The position numbers and the translations under genes are program-made. From Spirosoma fluviale (GTDB lineage: Bacteria > Bacteroidota > Bacteroidia > Cytophagales > Spirosomataceae), in contig CAMDJW010000009.1 in NCBI GenBank assembly GCA_945901025.1, positions 49,363 through 113,362 on the forward strand: 64,000 nucleotides of DNA. Reading direction: 5' to 3'. Of this stretch, positions 28,454 through 36,824 are shown piece by piece (position 1 is the stretch's first letter; the number at the start of each line of letters is the position of its first letter). The notes under the pieces are model-generated. The model made no database searches and was not told the DNA's origin. It saw nothing but the letters and a program-made list of their open reading frames with translations.

Positions 28454-28485
28454 CAACGTTTTTCAACCCCAAAATTTTTAATAAA

Positions 28486-28719
28486 ATGTCAGATATTGCA
28501 GAAAAAGTAAAAAGCATCATCGTAGAAAAATTAGGTGTAGAGGCTTCAGAGGTTACTCCGGAGGCATCTTTCACAAATGATTTAGGAGCTGACTCCTTAG
28601 ATACGGTTGAATTGATCATGGAATTTGAAAAAGAATTTAGTGTTTCGATTCCGGATGACCAAGCTGAAAATATCCAAACAGTAGGTCAAGCAATTGCCTA
28701 TTTGGAAAACGCGAAGTAA
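28486..28719 (+). CDS. acpP: Acyl carrier protein
   Basis: 77 aa from the ATG at 28486. The open frame extends 63 bp further upstream (from 28423) but that part holds the promoter-like element and no ACP homology. It has the canonical DSL phosphopantetheine site in [20 protein letters not shown] (Ser37) and acidic helices II and III. This is the central carrier of fatty-acid synthesis. A hairpin with a T-run separates it from fabF, which suits much higher acpP than fabF expression. Confidence 0.96.
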   Translation: MSDIAEKVKSIIVEKLGVEASEVTPEASFTNDLGADSLDTVELIMEFEKEFSVSIPDDQAENIQTVGQAIAYLENAK

Positions 28720-28741
28720 TCGAATCAAGATAATTAAATAT

Positions 28742-28811
28742 GTCAATTAGTACTAGGCAATGAATGAGGGATTTATCCTACATGATTTCTAGGACTAATT
28801 GACTTTTTTTT
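28742..28811 (+). terminator. Long-stem hairpin with T8 run between acpP and fabF
   Basis: GTCAATTAGTACTAG (28742-28756) pairs with CTAGGACTAATTGAC (28789-28803) over 15 bp with one A-G mismatch, enclosing a 32-nt loop, and is followed directly by eight Ts. Probably a partial terminator or attenuator. fabF starts only about 22 bp later. Confidence 0.75.
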
Positions 28812-28833
28812 TGAACGATTTAAAAAAAATCAC

Positions 28834-30081
28834 ATGGAATTAAAACGAGTTGTAGTCACGGGGCTAGGTGCCCTTACTCCCATTGGAAATACCGTTGGCG
28901 ACTTTTGGAATGGTTTATCTACAGGTAAAAATGGTTGTGGTACCATTACTAAATTTGACGCCGAAAAATTCAGAACTCGTTTTGCGTGTGAATTAAAAGA
29001 TTTTAAGGTTGAAGACTATATCGCCCCGAAAGAGGCTCGTAAAATGGATCCATTTACTCAGTATGCAGTAGTGGCTGCAGATGAGGCCATTGCTGATGCA
29101 GGTTTTGATATGGAGACCTTGAATAAAAATAAGGTTGGCGTCATTTGGGGTTCTGGAATAGGTGGATTAAAAACATTTGAGGACGAAATGATTTATTTTG
29201 GTCAAGGAGATGGAACACCTAAAATCAATCCCTTTTTTATTCCTAAAATGATTGCTGATTCGAGTTCCGGACAAATCTCCATTCGCAATGGATTTAGAGG
29301 GCCTAATTATGTGACCGTTTCAGCATGCTCGTCGGCAAATAACGCCATCATCGATGCATTCAATTATATTCGAACAGGCAGAATTCATGTGTGTGTAACG
29401 GGTGGTTCAGAAGCGCCGGTGACCATCGCATCAGTAGGTGGTTTTACAGCCATGCACGCGATGTCAACACGGAACGACGATCCTGCTACAGCTTCTCGTC
29501 CTTATGACATAGATCGCGATGGTTTTGTTGTAGGTGAAGGTGCAGGAGCATTAATTTTAGAAGAGTATGAACATGCAAAAGCAAGAGGTGCCAAAATATA
29601 CGCGGAATTAATTGGCGGAGGTTTCTCTTCCGATGCGCATCACATCACTGCTCCACATCCAGAAGGTTATGGTGCACTATTGTCCATGCTGGATGCATTG
29701 GAAGATGCAGGAATTAAACCCGAAGAAGTAGACTATATTAATACCCACGGAACATCAACTCCCATTGGAGATCCACAAGAAATTAAAGCGATCATCGATT
29801 GCTTTGGGGATCATGCCTATAAGATGTCAATCTCGTCAACTAAATCCATGACTGGTCATTTATTGGGTGGCGCTGGTGCAGTAGAAGCTGTCGCATCCGT
29901 GTTAGCTATACAAAATCAATTTGTACCGCCAACGATCAATATTTTCAATAGAGATCCAGAAATTGACCAACGAATCGATTTAACGGAAAATAAAGGAAAG
30001 TCTAGAAAAATTGATGTCGCTTTAAGTAATGGATTTGGATTTGGAGGCCATAACGCTACAGTCATTTTTAGAAAAATATAA
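28834..30081 (+). CDS. fabF: Beta-ketoacyl-ACP synthase II
   Basis: 415 aa condensing enzyme for fatty-acid elongation. N-terminus VVVTGLGALTPIGNTV. The active-site Cys is in VSACSSANNAII (about 166), with the two catalytic His in NTHGTSTPIGD (about 305) and SMTGHLLGGAGAVEAV (about 341). The C-terminal loop is SNGFGFGGHNATVIF. Downstream of acpP in the usual acpP-fabF-rnc order. Three bp separate it from rnc. Confidence 0.97.
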   Translation: MELKRVVVTGLGALTPIGNTVGDFWNGLSTGKNGCGTITKFDAEKFRTRFACELKDFKVEDYIAPKEARKMDPFTQYAVVAADEAIADAGFDMETLNKNKVGVIWGSGIGGLKTFEDEMIYFGQGDGTPKINPFFIPKMIADSSSGQISIRNGFRGPNYVTVSACSSANNAIIDAFNYIRTGRIHVCVTGGSEAPVTIASVGGFTAMHAMSTRNDDPATASRPYDIDRDGFVVGEGAGALILEEYEHAKARGAKIYAELIGGGFSSDAHHITAPHPEGYGALLSMLDALEDAGIKPEEVDYINTHGTSTPIGDPQEIKAIIDCFGDHAYKMSISSTKSMTGHLLGGAGAVEAVASVLAIQNQFVPPTINIFNRDPEIDQRIDLTENKGKSRKIDVALSNGFGFGGHNATVIFRKI

Positions 30082-30084
30082 TTC

Positions 30085-30828
30085 ATGCCCCTGAAAACTC
30101 TTTTAAGTTGGATTAATCCAAATACCATAGACCTAAGAGAGAAATTTTTAAAAAAATCAGTGACTCATTTAATAGGCTCAACACCTAATAATCTAAATTT
30201 ATACCGATTAGCATTTTTACATGCATCGGCATCCAAAGACAGCGTCGCTAAAACATACAAAGAGTCCAACGAAAGACTCGAATTCTTAGGCGACTCTGTA
30301 TTAGGAATGATAACAGCTGCCTATTTGTTTAAAAAATTTCCATTTAAAGACGAAGGGTTTTTAACGGAAATTAGGTCAAGAATGGTCAGCAGAGAATCAC
30401 TCAATGTGCTTGGCCGCAAGTTAGGCCTAGACGAAGTAATCGAATACGAAAATCAGAAAAAAACAATCTTGTCACGGTCCAGCATGTACGGAGATGCACT
30501 CGAGGCATTTATTGGCGCTGTATATTTAGACAAAGGTTTTGCCTTCACACAAAACTTTATTATAAGTAAAATATTGACCCAATATTTTGATTTAGAAATT
30601 GTGGTTCAAAACAATCCCAATTTTAAATCATTACTCATCGAGTGGGCACAAAAGGAGGGCAAGAAAGCCCAATTCACTCTGGAAGAGGAAGGTTTGCATC
30701 ACAATAAAGAATTTACCGCCTTCGTTCTTCTAAACGGAGAAAAAATCTCTGAAGGAAAAGGATATTCAAAAAAGAAAGCCGAACAAACTGCAGCCATGAA
30801 AGCTTGTGAAGAGTTGGGCATTAAATAA
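30085..30828 (+). CDS. rnc: Ribonuclease III
   Basis: 247 aa. Double-strand RNA endonuclease. The RNase III signature NERLEFLGDSVLGMITA (about 66-82; catalytic Glu/Asp) and DALEAFIGAVYLDKGF (about 136-151, catalytic Glu) are intact. The C-terminal dsRBD runs from about residue 175 and ends KGYSKKKAEQTAAMKACEEL. Third gene of acpP-fabF-rnc. Confidence 0.96.
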   Translation: MPLKTLLSWINPNTIDLREKFLKKSVTHLIGSTPNNLNLYRLAFLHASASKDSVAKTYKESNERLEFLGDSVLGMITAAYLFKKFPFKDEGFLTEIRSRMVSRESLNVLGRKLGLDEVIEYENQKKTILSRSSMYGDALEAFIGAVYLDKGFAFTQNFIISKILTQYFDLEIVVQNNPNFKSLLIEWAQKEGKKAQFTLEEEGLHHNKEFTAFVLLNGEKISEGKGYSKKKAEQTAAMKACEELGIK

Positions 30829-30834
30829 ACTCCC

Positions 30835-31893
30835 ATGAAAACACCCAGTTTATTTGCACACTATTGGTCCGAAAATGAAACATTGACCACTTTCCAAGAA
30901 GTCATGAATTGGGATATAAATCCCATTATTATAGAAATTATTCAAACCGAGCTTACACATCAACTCAATTCAGAATTCATTCAACATACTTTGCCTAACT
31001 TCCATTGGGAATCGAATAGATTTACCGAAAAATGGGGTTCAGCCATGCAAAGCTTGCTAACCAATGTGACCCTACCTGAAAAAATTTGGCTGGATTGGAT
31101 TCAAGATTTAACAAACAAAACGATCGGGACAACAGAGGAGTCTAAACCCACTTCTTTAGAAGAAGTTTACCCATCTTTCGACGAATTGTTAAATGCTGAA
31201 GTGTATTATAGCTCCCCTGCTGATTCATTAGAAGACATGAAAGAGGATGAAGAGGTGATCGATGAAGTTATTGAGATTAATGAAGAAGTTATCATCAATT
31301 TAGAAGAAGAAGAAGATGATGATGATGATGATGATGAAGATGATGTTAAGGAAGATAAAGAGGAAGATGATGAAGGTGATTTAACGATAGATCAAGAATT
31401 ACCTAGTAGTATTGATCATGAGTCCATCGAGCTAGGTTCCGTTGTATTCAATGAAGCTATCGAGGATCAAGAGGATGATCAAGATGTCCAAGAAAATATA
31501 GACATCGAATTTTCTGTATTAAATTTAGAAATTGGCTCCAAAGCTCCTGCAGAGAAAAAAATATTGGATTTGTTGGGCGATTCCCCAGAAGAAAGGGTTT
31601 TTGAAACACTTCAAACCAATCAAGACAATTCCCTAAAAGATAGAATTCATACCGAAATGACTTCTTCCCTAGCTGAAACTCTACCTCTTTTTCAAAAAAT
31701 CAATTTCATCCAAAATTTATTTGACGGAGAACCAACCTATTTGGATCAAGTCATTCAATTCATCGACCATGAGGCAAATAAATCCACCGATTGGAAATCA
31801 ATCTTGCAAACAAAATATGCAGCATTCCAACGAGTTGACAATCAAGAATTATGGAATGAACTCTATGAACTTATCGAAAGAAAATTCAGTTAA
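30835..31893 (+). CDS. Acidic protein of unknown function with a Glu/Asp tract
   Basis: 352 aa, probably soluble (no signal peptide). The N-terminal ~100 residues (HYWSENETLTTFQEVMNWDI...) and the C-terminal ~110 (helical, ending NQELWNELYELIERKFS) look structured. In the middle, about 140-215, it is almost entirely Glu/Asp, with runs such as EEEDDDDDDDEDD encoded by a GAA/GAT microsatellite at about 31308-31345. I recognise no domain. It begins 6 bp after rnc. The overall architecture resembles linker-rich Bacteroidota hypotheticals, perhaps a scaffold. Confidence 0.6.
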   Translation: MKTPSLFAHYWSENETLTTFQEVMNWDINPIIIEIIQTELTHQLNSEFIQHTLPNFHWESNRFTEKWGSAMQSLLTNVTLPEKIWLDWIQDLTNKTIGTTEESKPTSLEEVYPSFDELLNAEVYYSSPADSLEDMKEDEEVIDEVIEINEEVIINLEEEEDDDDDDDEDDVKEDKEEDDEGDLTIDQELPSSIDHESIELGSVVFNEAIEDQEDDQDVQENIDIEFSVLNLEIGSKAPAEKKILDLLGDSPEERVFETLQTNQDNSLKDRIHTEMTSSLAETLPLFQKINFIQNLFDGEPTYLDQVIQFIDHEANKSTDWKSILQTKYAAFQRVDNQELWNELYELIERKFS

Positions 31894-31938
31894 TTGATCT
31901 AAATGATCAGTTTTTGACCTTAGTTTCAGGAGTAAACG

Positions 31939-31969
31939 AAGTAGTTTCATCTAAAAATGAAACTACTTT
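31939..31969 (+). promoter_or_regulatory. Hairpin enclosing the start codon at 31957
   Basis: AAGTAGTTTCAT (31939-31950) and ATGAAACTACTT (31957-31968) are perfect 12-bp arms around a 6-nt CTAAAA loop. The second arm begins with the ATG of the downstream gene and is followed by further Ts (TTTTTG up to about 31972), so the element could act as a translation-masking structure or an intrinsic terminator. Confidence 0.7.
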
Positions 31970-33912
31970 TTGTTTTAATTTTATTGTTTGCATTTCAAGT
32001 CCTTTTAGCCCAACAATCTGACATGGTTGCCGATGAGGAAAAGCAATCGAATTATAATTATTTCCTACAAAATCCACTTCAAATTAACCAAGTAACAGCT
32101 GATGAACTTTCGGCTTTAGGAATACTAACTTTAACCCAAATTTCTAACTTTATAGCGCACCGAAATCAAGTTCAATACTTTGAATCAATCTTTGAACTTC
32201 AAACAGTCAAAGATTGGGATCTAGCCCTTTTAAAAAAGATAAAACCTTTTTTACGCTGCAATAAAATAAATAAAAAATGGTATGATTTTGTGGGATCGAA
32301 ACATCAATTACTCATCCGAAACGAGACTACCCTTGAGGAAAAAAAAGGTTTTAGCCCTAAAGATTCCAGAAGCAAAACGAGGTATACAGGTAATTCATGG
32401 GGACATTTAGCTCGATATCGAGGCCAACTAAACAATCACCTGCGCGTAGGTGCTTTAATCCAAAAAGATGCAGGAGAAGTCAACTACCTTGATTTCAAAA
32501 GCATTTTTATCGAAATAAAGCCAAACCGTTGGGTTGATAAAATAATCATTGGAGATTTCATCAATCAATGGGGACAAGGTCTAGTTCAATCAGGTGGTTT
32601 TTCATTAGGGAAAAGTTTTGAAAGTATCAAAGCCACACAAAAATTTCATTTGGGCGCAATTCCGTATACATCCAGTGGGGAAACTTCTTTCTATCGTGGA
32701 TTAAATGTCCAATTTCATCTGGGTTCATTCAATTTACAAGCCTATGGCTCTTTAAGAAATTTGGACGCTAGCCTGAGTTCAGACAGTACAGGGAGTTCAA
32801 GTAAAATTAATTCCTGGATTGAAGATGGATATCATCGAACATCCACCGAGTTATCCCAACAATCAAACGTGGAAGAAACAGCATGGGGAGGAAGTTTGCA
32901 ATGGATTTATAAACCTAACCATCTTGCTATTCAATTTAATGTATCCAATACACTATTCTCTTTAGAAAAATCAACATCAACATTGGCCTACAAGGTAAAT
33001 TCTTGGTCTGGAAACGAAGTTCGAAATTATTCAATTAGCTTTCAAGCCCCCATACAAACTATTCATTTCACGGGCGAATTTGCCTGGATGCCTGAAAATC
33101 ATTTTTCCCTAATTCAAGGCGGAGCCTTTGCCGTTTCTAAAAAAATAGATTTGTCCTACTTATGCAGATATTATGCAAAATCCTATTTCAGCCCTAAAGC
33201 AAAGGGAATAGGAGAAAGTGCAGAAACTATGAATGAAATGGGTTTATTTATTGGAAATCAAATCACTTTTGACAAAAGAAATAAACTATCTAATTACCTC
33301 GATTTCTTTAAGTTCCCAGGATTAAAATATGAGGTATCCCAGCCCAATTCATGGGGATGGGAAATGCTGAGCAGATACCAATGGGAAAAAAGAGGAAAAT
33401 ATACATTTTTTGGCCAACTAAAATGGACGTCTAAGCAAAATGATATAAGTCGGAGTAACACGGAATTAACTCGAAATCATTTACTACAAACGAGCTTAGA
33501 TCTACATCAGTTTAAGGCCAAGAAATTGGATTTCCATACGCGTGTTATGAAATGTCTTCTGATAGGTGCAAATACGAACGAAACAGGTTTACTCGTTTTA
33601 CAAGATGTTAAATACCAAATACAATCTTTGGGGATTCAATTGAGGATAGGATTTGTTAGTTCATCCTCCTATGATTCAAGATTATATGCGTATGAAGTAG
33701 GTGTCCCTCTTTCATTTTCACTCCCAGCTTATTATGGACACGGCTTTAGAAATTGCCTCGTAATGGATTATAAATGGGCTAAAAATTCCATATTTTCCTT
33801 GAAAATAGGAAGGACAAACTACATGGATCGGGATGAAATAGGCTCAAGCCTAGAGCTAATCAGCGGCTCACACAAAACGGATGTGACTTTTCAGTGCCAA
33901 CTAATCATTTAG
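31957..33912 (+). CDS. Helix-hairpin-helix plus outer-membrane barrel protein
   Basis: 651 aa with signal peptide (MKLLFVLILLFAFQVLLAQ). Residues ~35-105 form a tandem HhH/ComEA-type region (NPLQINQVTADELSALGILTLTQISNFIAHRNQ...YFESIFELQTVKDWDLALLKKIKPFL), normally seen in DNA-uptake ComEA but also fused to barrels in Bacteroidota. The remaining 540 residues alternate polar/hydrophobic strands and end in an outer-membrane style strand (TDVTFQCQLII). A role in DNA binding or import is possible, otherwise unknown. The start codon is inside a perfect hairpin. Two bp from the convergent murB. Confidence 0.75.
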   Translation: MKLLFVLILLFAFQVLLAQQSDMVADEEKQSNYNYFLQNPLQINQVTADELSALGILTLTQISNFIAHRNQVQYFESIFELQTVKDWDLALLKKIKPFLRCNKINKKWYDFVGSKHQLLIRNETTLEEKKGFSPKDSRSKTRYTGNSWGHLARYRGQLNNHLRVGALIQKDAGEVNYLDFKSIFIEIKPNRWVDKIIIGDFINQWGQGLVQSGGFSLGKSFESIKATQKFHLGAIPYTSSGETSFYRGLNVQFHLGSFNLQAYGSLRNLDASLSSDSTGSSSKINSWIEDGYHRTSTELSQQSNVEETAWGGSLQWIYKPNHLAIQFNVSNTLFSLEKSTSTLAYKVNSWSGNEVRNYSISFQAPIQTIHFTGEFAWMPENHFSLIQGGAFAVSKKIDLSYLCRYYAKSYFSPKAKGIGESAETMNEMGLFIGNQITFDKRNKLSNYLDFFKFPGLKYEVSQPNSWGWEMLSRYQWEKRGKYTFFGQLKWTSKQNDISRSNTELTRNHLLQTSLDLHQFKAKKLDFHTRVMKCLLIGANTNETGLLVLQDVKYQIQSLGIQLRIGFVSSSSYDSRLYAYEVGVPLSFSLPAYYGHGFRNCLVMDYKWAKNSIFSLKIGRTNYMDRDEIGSSLELISGSHKTDVTFQCQLII

Positions 33913-33913
33913 G

Positions 33914-34954
33914 TCAATAAATATTTACTTCGGTTTCAAGTGAAATACCAAATTTTTCAAAGACGGAAGCTTTAATCTTTTCAGCAACTGCTAAAATTTG
34001 GATTCCAGTTGCATGCCCATAATTAACCAGCACCAAGGCCTGATTCACATGAACACCCGCATCTCCATCTCGAAAACCTTTCCAACCCGCTTGTTCAATA
34101 AACCAGCCTGCAGGAAATTTAATGTCAGTACTCGCCTCGACTGGATAATTAGGTATCCCAGGAAAAGAACTTATTAAACGATCAGCTTCTTGAGAGCTTA
34201 CCGTTGGATTCTTAAAAAAGCTTCCAGAATTTCCAATCTCTTTCGGGTCAGGTAATTTACTTTTTCTTATTTCAATCACCACGTTAGAGATATCGCTTAT
34301 CGTAGGATTATCGATACCTTTTTCATTCAAAACTGTTTGAATCGCCCCATAGGAGGTTTTAATATTAGGCTTTTTACTTAATTTAAAACAGACCGTCGAG
34401 ATGAGGTATTTCCCCTTTCCTTCATGTTTAAAATAACTTTCCCTGTAACCAAACTGGCATTGAGATTTTTCAAATCGTTCTACAGCTAAAGTCTCCAAAT
34501 TTAAAGCCTCTAGATGATCAAATGTATCTTTGATTTCAACCCCATATGCACCTATATTTTGCATAGGGGCAGCGCCAACAGTCCCTGGGATTAGGGCTAG
34601 GTTCTCTATGCCGGACCAATTATGTTGCACGGCATAGCTTACCAAGTCGTCCCAAGATTCCCCCGCACCACTTCGTAATATGACGTAGTCTTCATCTTCT
34701 TGAATGACCTCAAATCCTTTTATTTCATTCTTGACAACAAGTGCGTTAATAGGCTTCGTACATAAAATATTACTTCCGCCACCTAAAAACAAATGTGGTA
34801 AATGCGCAAATTGGTCCTTTTTTAGCAGTGCCACATAGGATTCCAAACTCGAAATGATCGTGAAATATTGAGCCTTAACGTCAATCCCAAAAGTATTGTA
34901 TTCTTTTAAAGAATAATTTTCAAACACCTGTGGAACTGAATTGGATTTAGGCAT
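33914..34954 (-). CDS. murB: UDP-N-acetylenolpyruvoylglucosamine reductase
   Basis: 346 aa, FAD enzyme that reduces UDP-GlcNAc-enolpyruvate to UDP-MurNAc. FAD motif [36 protein letters not shown], catalytic Arg/Ser segment [10 protein letters not shown] (proton-donor Ser) and [22 protein letters not shown]. The Tyr-bearing [11 protein letters not shown] loop places it in type I MurB. One bp separates it from the ABC ATPase upstream, so both are probably in one transcript. Confidence 0.95.
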   Translation of the reverse strand: [346 protein letters not shown]

Positions 34955-34955
34955 T

Positions 34956-35684
34956 TTAAATTAATTTGGTCGATAAAAATTCCTGAAGTTCGGGTACCGT
35001 ATTCGACATCATATTGGTAGAGTTCCCCTCCCACAGCTTTTTGCCATCTTTTAAAAACATAATGTATTGCCCCATTCTCATCACAGAATTCATATCATGG
35101 GAAATAACAATGGTCGTAATTCCATATTCAACCGTTATCTCCTGTATCAAAAGGTCAATTTTGACAGCAGTTAACGGATCTAATCCGGAGTTAGGTTCAT
35201 CGCAAAAAAGATATTTAGGATTCATCACAATAGCTCTTGCAATACCCACCCGCTTTTTCATTCCTCCAGAAATTTCAGAGGGCATTTGATTCGCTGCAGC
35301 CTCTAAACCTACCCTTTTCAAACACAACATAGCCTGCTCCGTTTTTTCTTCTAAACCTTGCGATTTGAGTGTATCTAAAGGAAATCGAACATTTTCCAAT
35401 ACCGTTTTTGAATCAAAAAGAGCTCCACCTTGAAAAAGAACTCCCATTTCCCTCCGAATGGCCTTAACTGTTTCTTGATCAGCATTCACAAAGTCTCTTC
35501 CATCGTAAAGTACATTGCCTTTTTCGGGGGATAAAATCCCGATCATACATTTCAATAAAACACTTTTTCCCGTACCGCTACCACCGATCACCATGTTCGT
35601 CATTCCTTGTTGGAATACACCACTCACGCCATCAAGAATGACCCTTCCCTCAAATTCCTTGTGTATGCACTTAATTTCAATCAT
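34956..35684 (-). CDS. ABC transporter ATP-binding protein, MlaF/Ttg2A-like
   Basis: 242 aa from the ATG at 35684. A longer frame to 35720 is less likely because a promoter -7 match lies inside it. Walker A GGSGTGKSVLLK, signature SGGMKKRVGIARAI, Walker B YLFCDEPNSGLDPLT and an H-loop VISHDMNSV. The 'PNSGLDPLTA' form is typical of MlaF, which powers phospholipid transport with MlaE and MlaD. No mlaE/mlaD-like gene is adjacent; murB follows instead. Partner proteins are outside the window or elsewhere. Confidence 0.82.
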   Translation of the reverse strand: MIEIKCIHKEFEGRVILDGVSGVFQQGMTNMVIGGSGTGKSVLLKCMIGILSPEKGNVLYDGRDFVNADQETVKAIRREMGVLFQGGALFDSKTVLENVRFPLDTLKSQGLEEKTEQAMLCLKRVGLEAAANQMPSEISGGMKKRVGIARAIVMNPKYLFCDEPNSGLDPLTAVKIDLLIQEITVEYGITTIVISHDMNSVMRMGQYIMFLKDGKKLWEGNSTNMMSNTVPELQEFLSTKLI

Positions 35685-35707
35685 GCTCAAAATTAGGTAT
35701 ATTTTAT

Positions 35708-35715
35708 CAAAAATA
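35708..35715 (-). promoter_or_regulatory. Putative -7 element for the MlaF-like gene
   Basis: Minus-strand TATTTTTG matches TAnnTTTG exactly, about 24 nt upstream of the ATG at 35684. It lies inside the longer reading frame, which argues for the shorter start. No -33 TTG is seen at 19 bp. Confidence 0.38.
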
Positions 35716-35808
35716 AACACAAATACCCTTGACTAATTAGATGGAGTGATTCAAAAAAATGTGTAAATTGGTTTATTATATTTACTCAACTCATTAAACC
35801 CAATCACT

Positions 35809-36714
35809 ATGTTTTTAATTATTGTCGGAATCGTCCTTTTTTTAGCAGGACAAGGTATTGGTAGCCCCAATCTCGTATTTTCTAAATATAGCCCCACATT
35901 CAAAATTGTTGGTATTGTATTTGCCTTAATTGGCATATTAACCTCTGCTATAAAGCAAATAGATGCGGGAGAGGTAGGTGTACAAAGTGTTTTCGGAAAG
36001 GTGGTACCAGAAACCTTGTCTAGCGGATTGAATTTTGTCAACCCGATTGCTAACGTATATATTTTTGACGGAAAAACTCAGAATTATACGATGTCTGCCG
36101 TGCATGATGAAGGAGATAAATCTGGTGATGATGCCATTCGCGTACTTACAGCAGACGGTTTAGAAGTGGTGGTAGACCTAACGGTATTGTTTAGAATTTT
36201 ACCTTCTGATGCACCCAAAATTTTAAAGGAAATAGGAGAAGATTATAAAAACAAAGTGGTTCGACCTATTACCAGAACCATGATCCGAGATAATGCAGTT
36301 TATTATGATGCTGTGGCATTATATTCCTTAAAGAGAAATGAATTTCAAACCAGGATTTACAATGATATTGAGAAAAATTTCAAGAAACGTGGTTTGGTCT
36401 TGGAGCAACTATTAATCAGAAACATTAATTTACCCAATTCAGTAAAACAAACAATTGAATCTAAAATTAACGCGGAACAGGATGCTCAAAAAATGCAATT
36501 TGTCCTTCAAAAGGAAAAGCAAGAAGCAGAGAGAAAACGAGTTGAAGCACAAGGAATTGCAGATTATCAAAAAATATTATCCACCGGTTTGAGCGATAAA
36601 CAATTGCAATACGAATCGATTCTAGCTCAAAAAGAACTAGCTAAATCTCCTAATGCGAAAGTAATTATCATGGGAAGTGGTAAAGGAACACCTATTATTT
36701 TAGGGAACAACTAG
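35809..36714 (+). CDS. SPFH-domain (prohibitin/HflC-like) membrane protein
   Basis: 301 aa. Two short hydrophobic segments at the N-terminus (FLIIVGIVLFLAGQGIG; IVGIVFALIGILTSAI), then an SPFH/band 7 domain from about residue 45 (AGEVGVQSVFGKVVPETLSSGLNFV...). A coiled-coil rich C-terminal part (QDAQKMQFVLQKEKQEAERKRVEAQGIADYQKILS) is typical of prohibitin-like membrane scaffolds that recruit proteases. A terminator follows 67 bp after the stop. No adjacent partner is evident. Confidence 0.85.
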   Translation: MFLIIVGIVLFLAGQGIGSPNLVFSKYSPTFKIVGIVFALIGILTSAIKQIDAGEVGVQSVFGKVVPETLSSGLNFVNPIANVYIFDGKTQNYTMSAVHDEGDKSGDDAIRVLTADGLEVVVDLTVLFRILPSDAPKILKEIGEDYKNKVVRPITRTMIRDNAVYYDAVALYSLKRNEFQTRIYNDIEKNFKKRGLVLEQLLIRNINLPNSVKQTIESKINAEQDAQKMQFVLQKEKQEAERKRVEAQGIADYQKILSTGLSDKQLQYESILAQKELAKSPNAKVIIMGSGKGTPIILGNN

Positions 36715-36780
36715 AAGGAATGGAACTCATTCTAATTACAATGAGATTGTTCTAATTTTCAATCGATATGGAATCAATTA

Positions 36781-36811
36781 AAAAGGCCGAAGTATAAACT
36801 TCGGCCTTTTT
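36781..36811. terminator. Bidirectional intrinsic terminator
   Basis: 13-bp perfect stem AAAAGGCCGAAGT / ACTTCGGCCTTTT with a 4-nt ATAA loop and flanking T/A runs. Between the SPFH gene (+) and ribBA (-). Confidence 0.9.
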
Positions 36812-36824
36812 AATTTTCTTATGC

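Noticed and set aside
28423..28485. Extended acpP reading frame
   Set aside because: Contains the promoter elements and does not resemble an ACP N-terminus.
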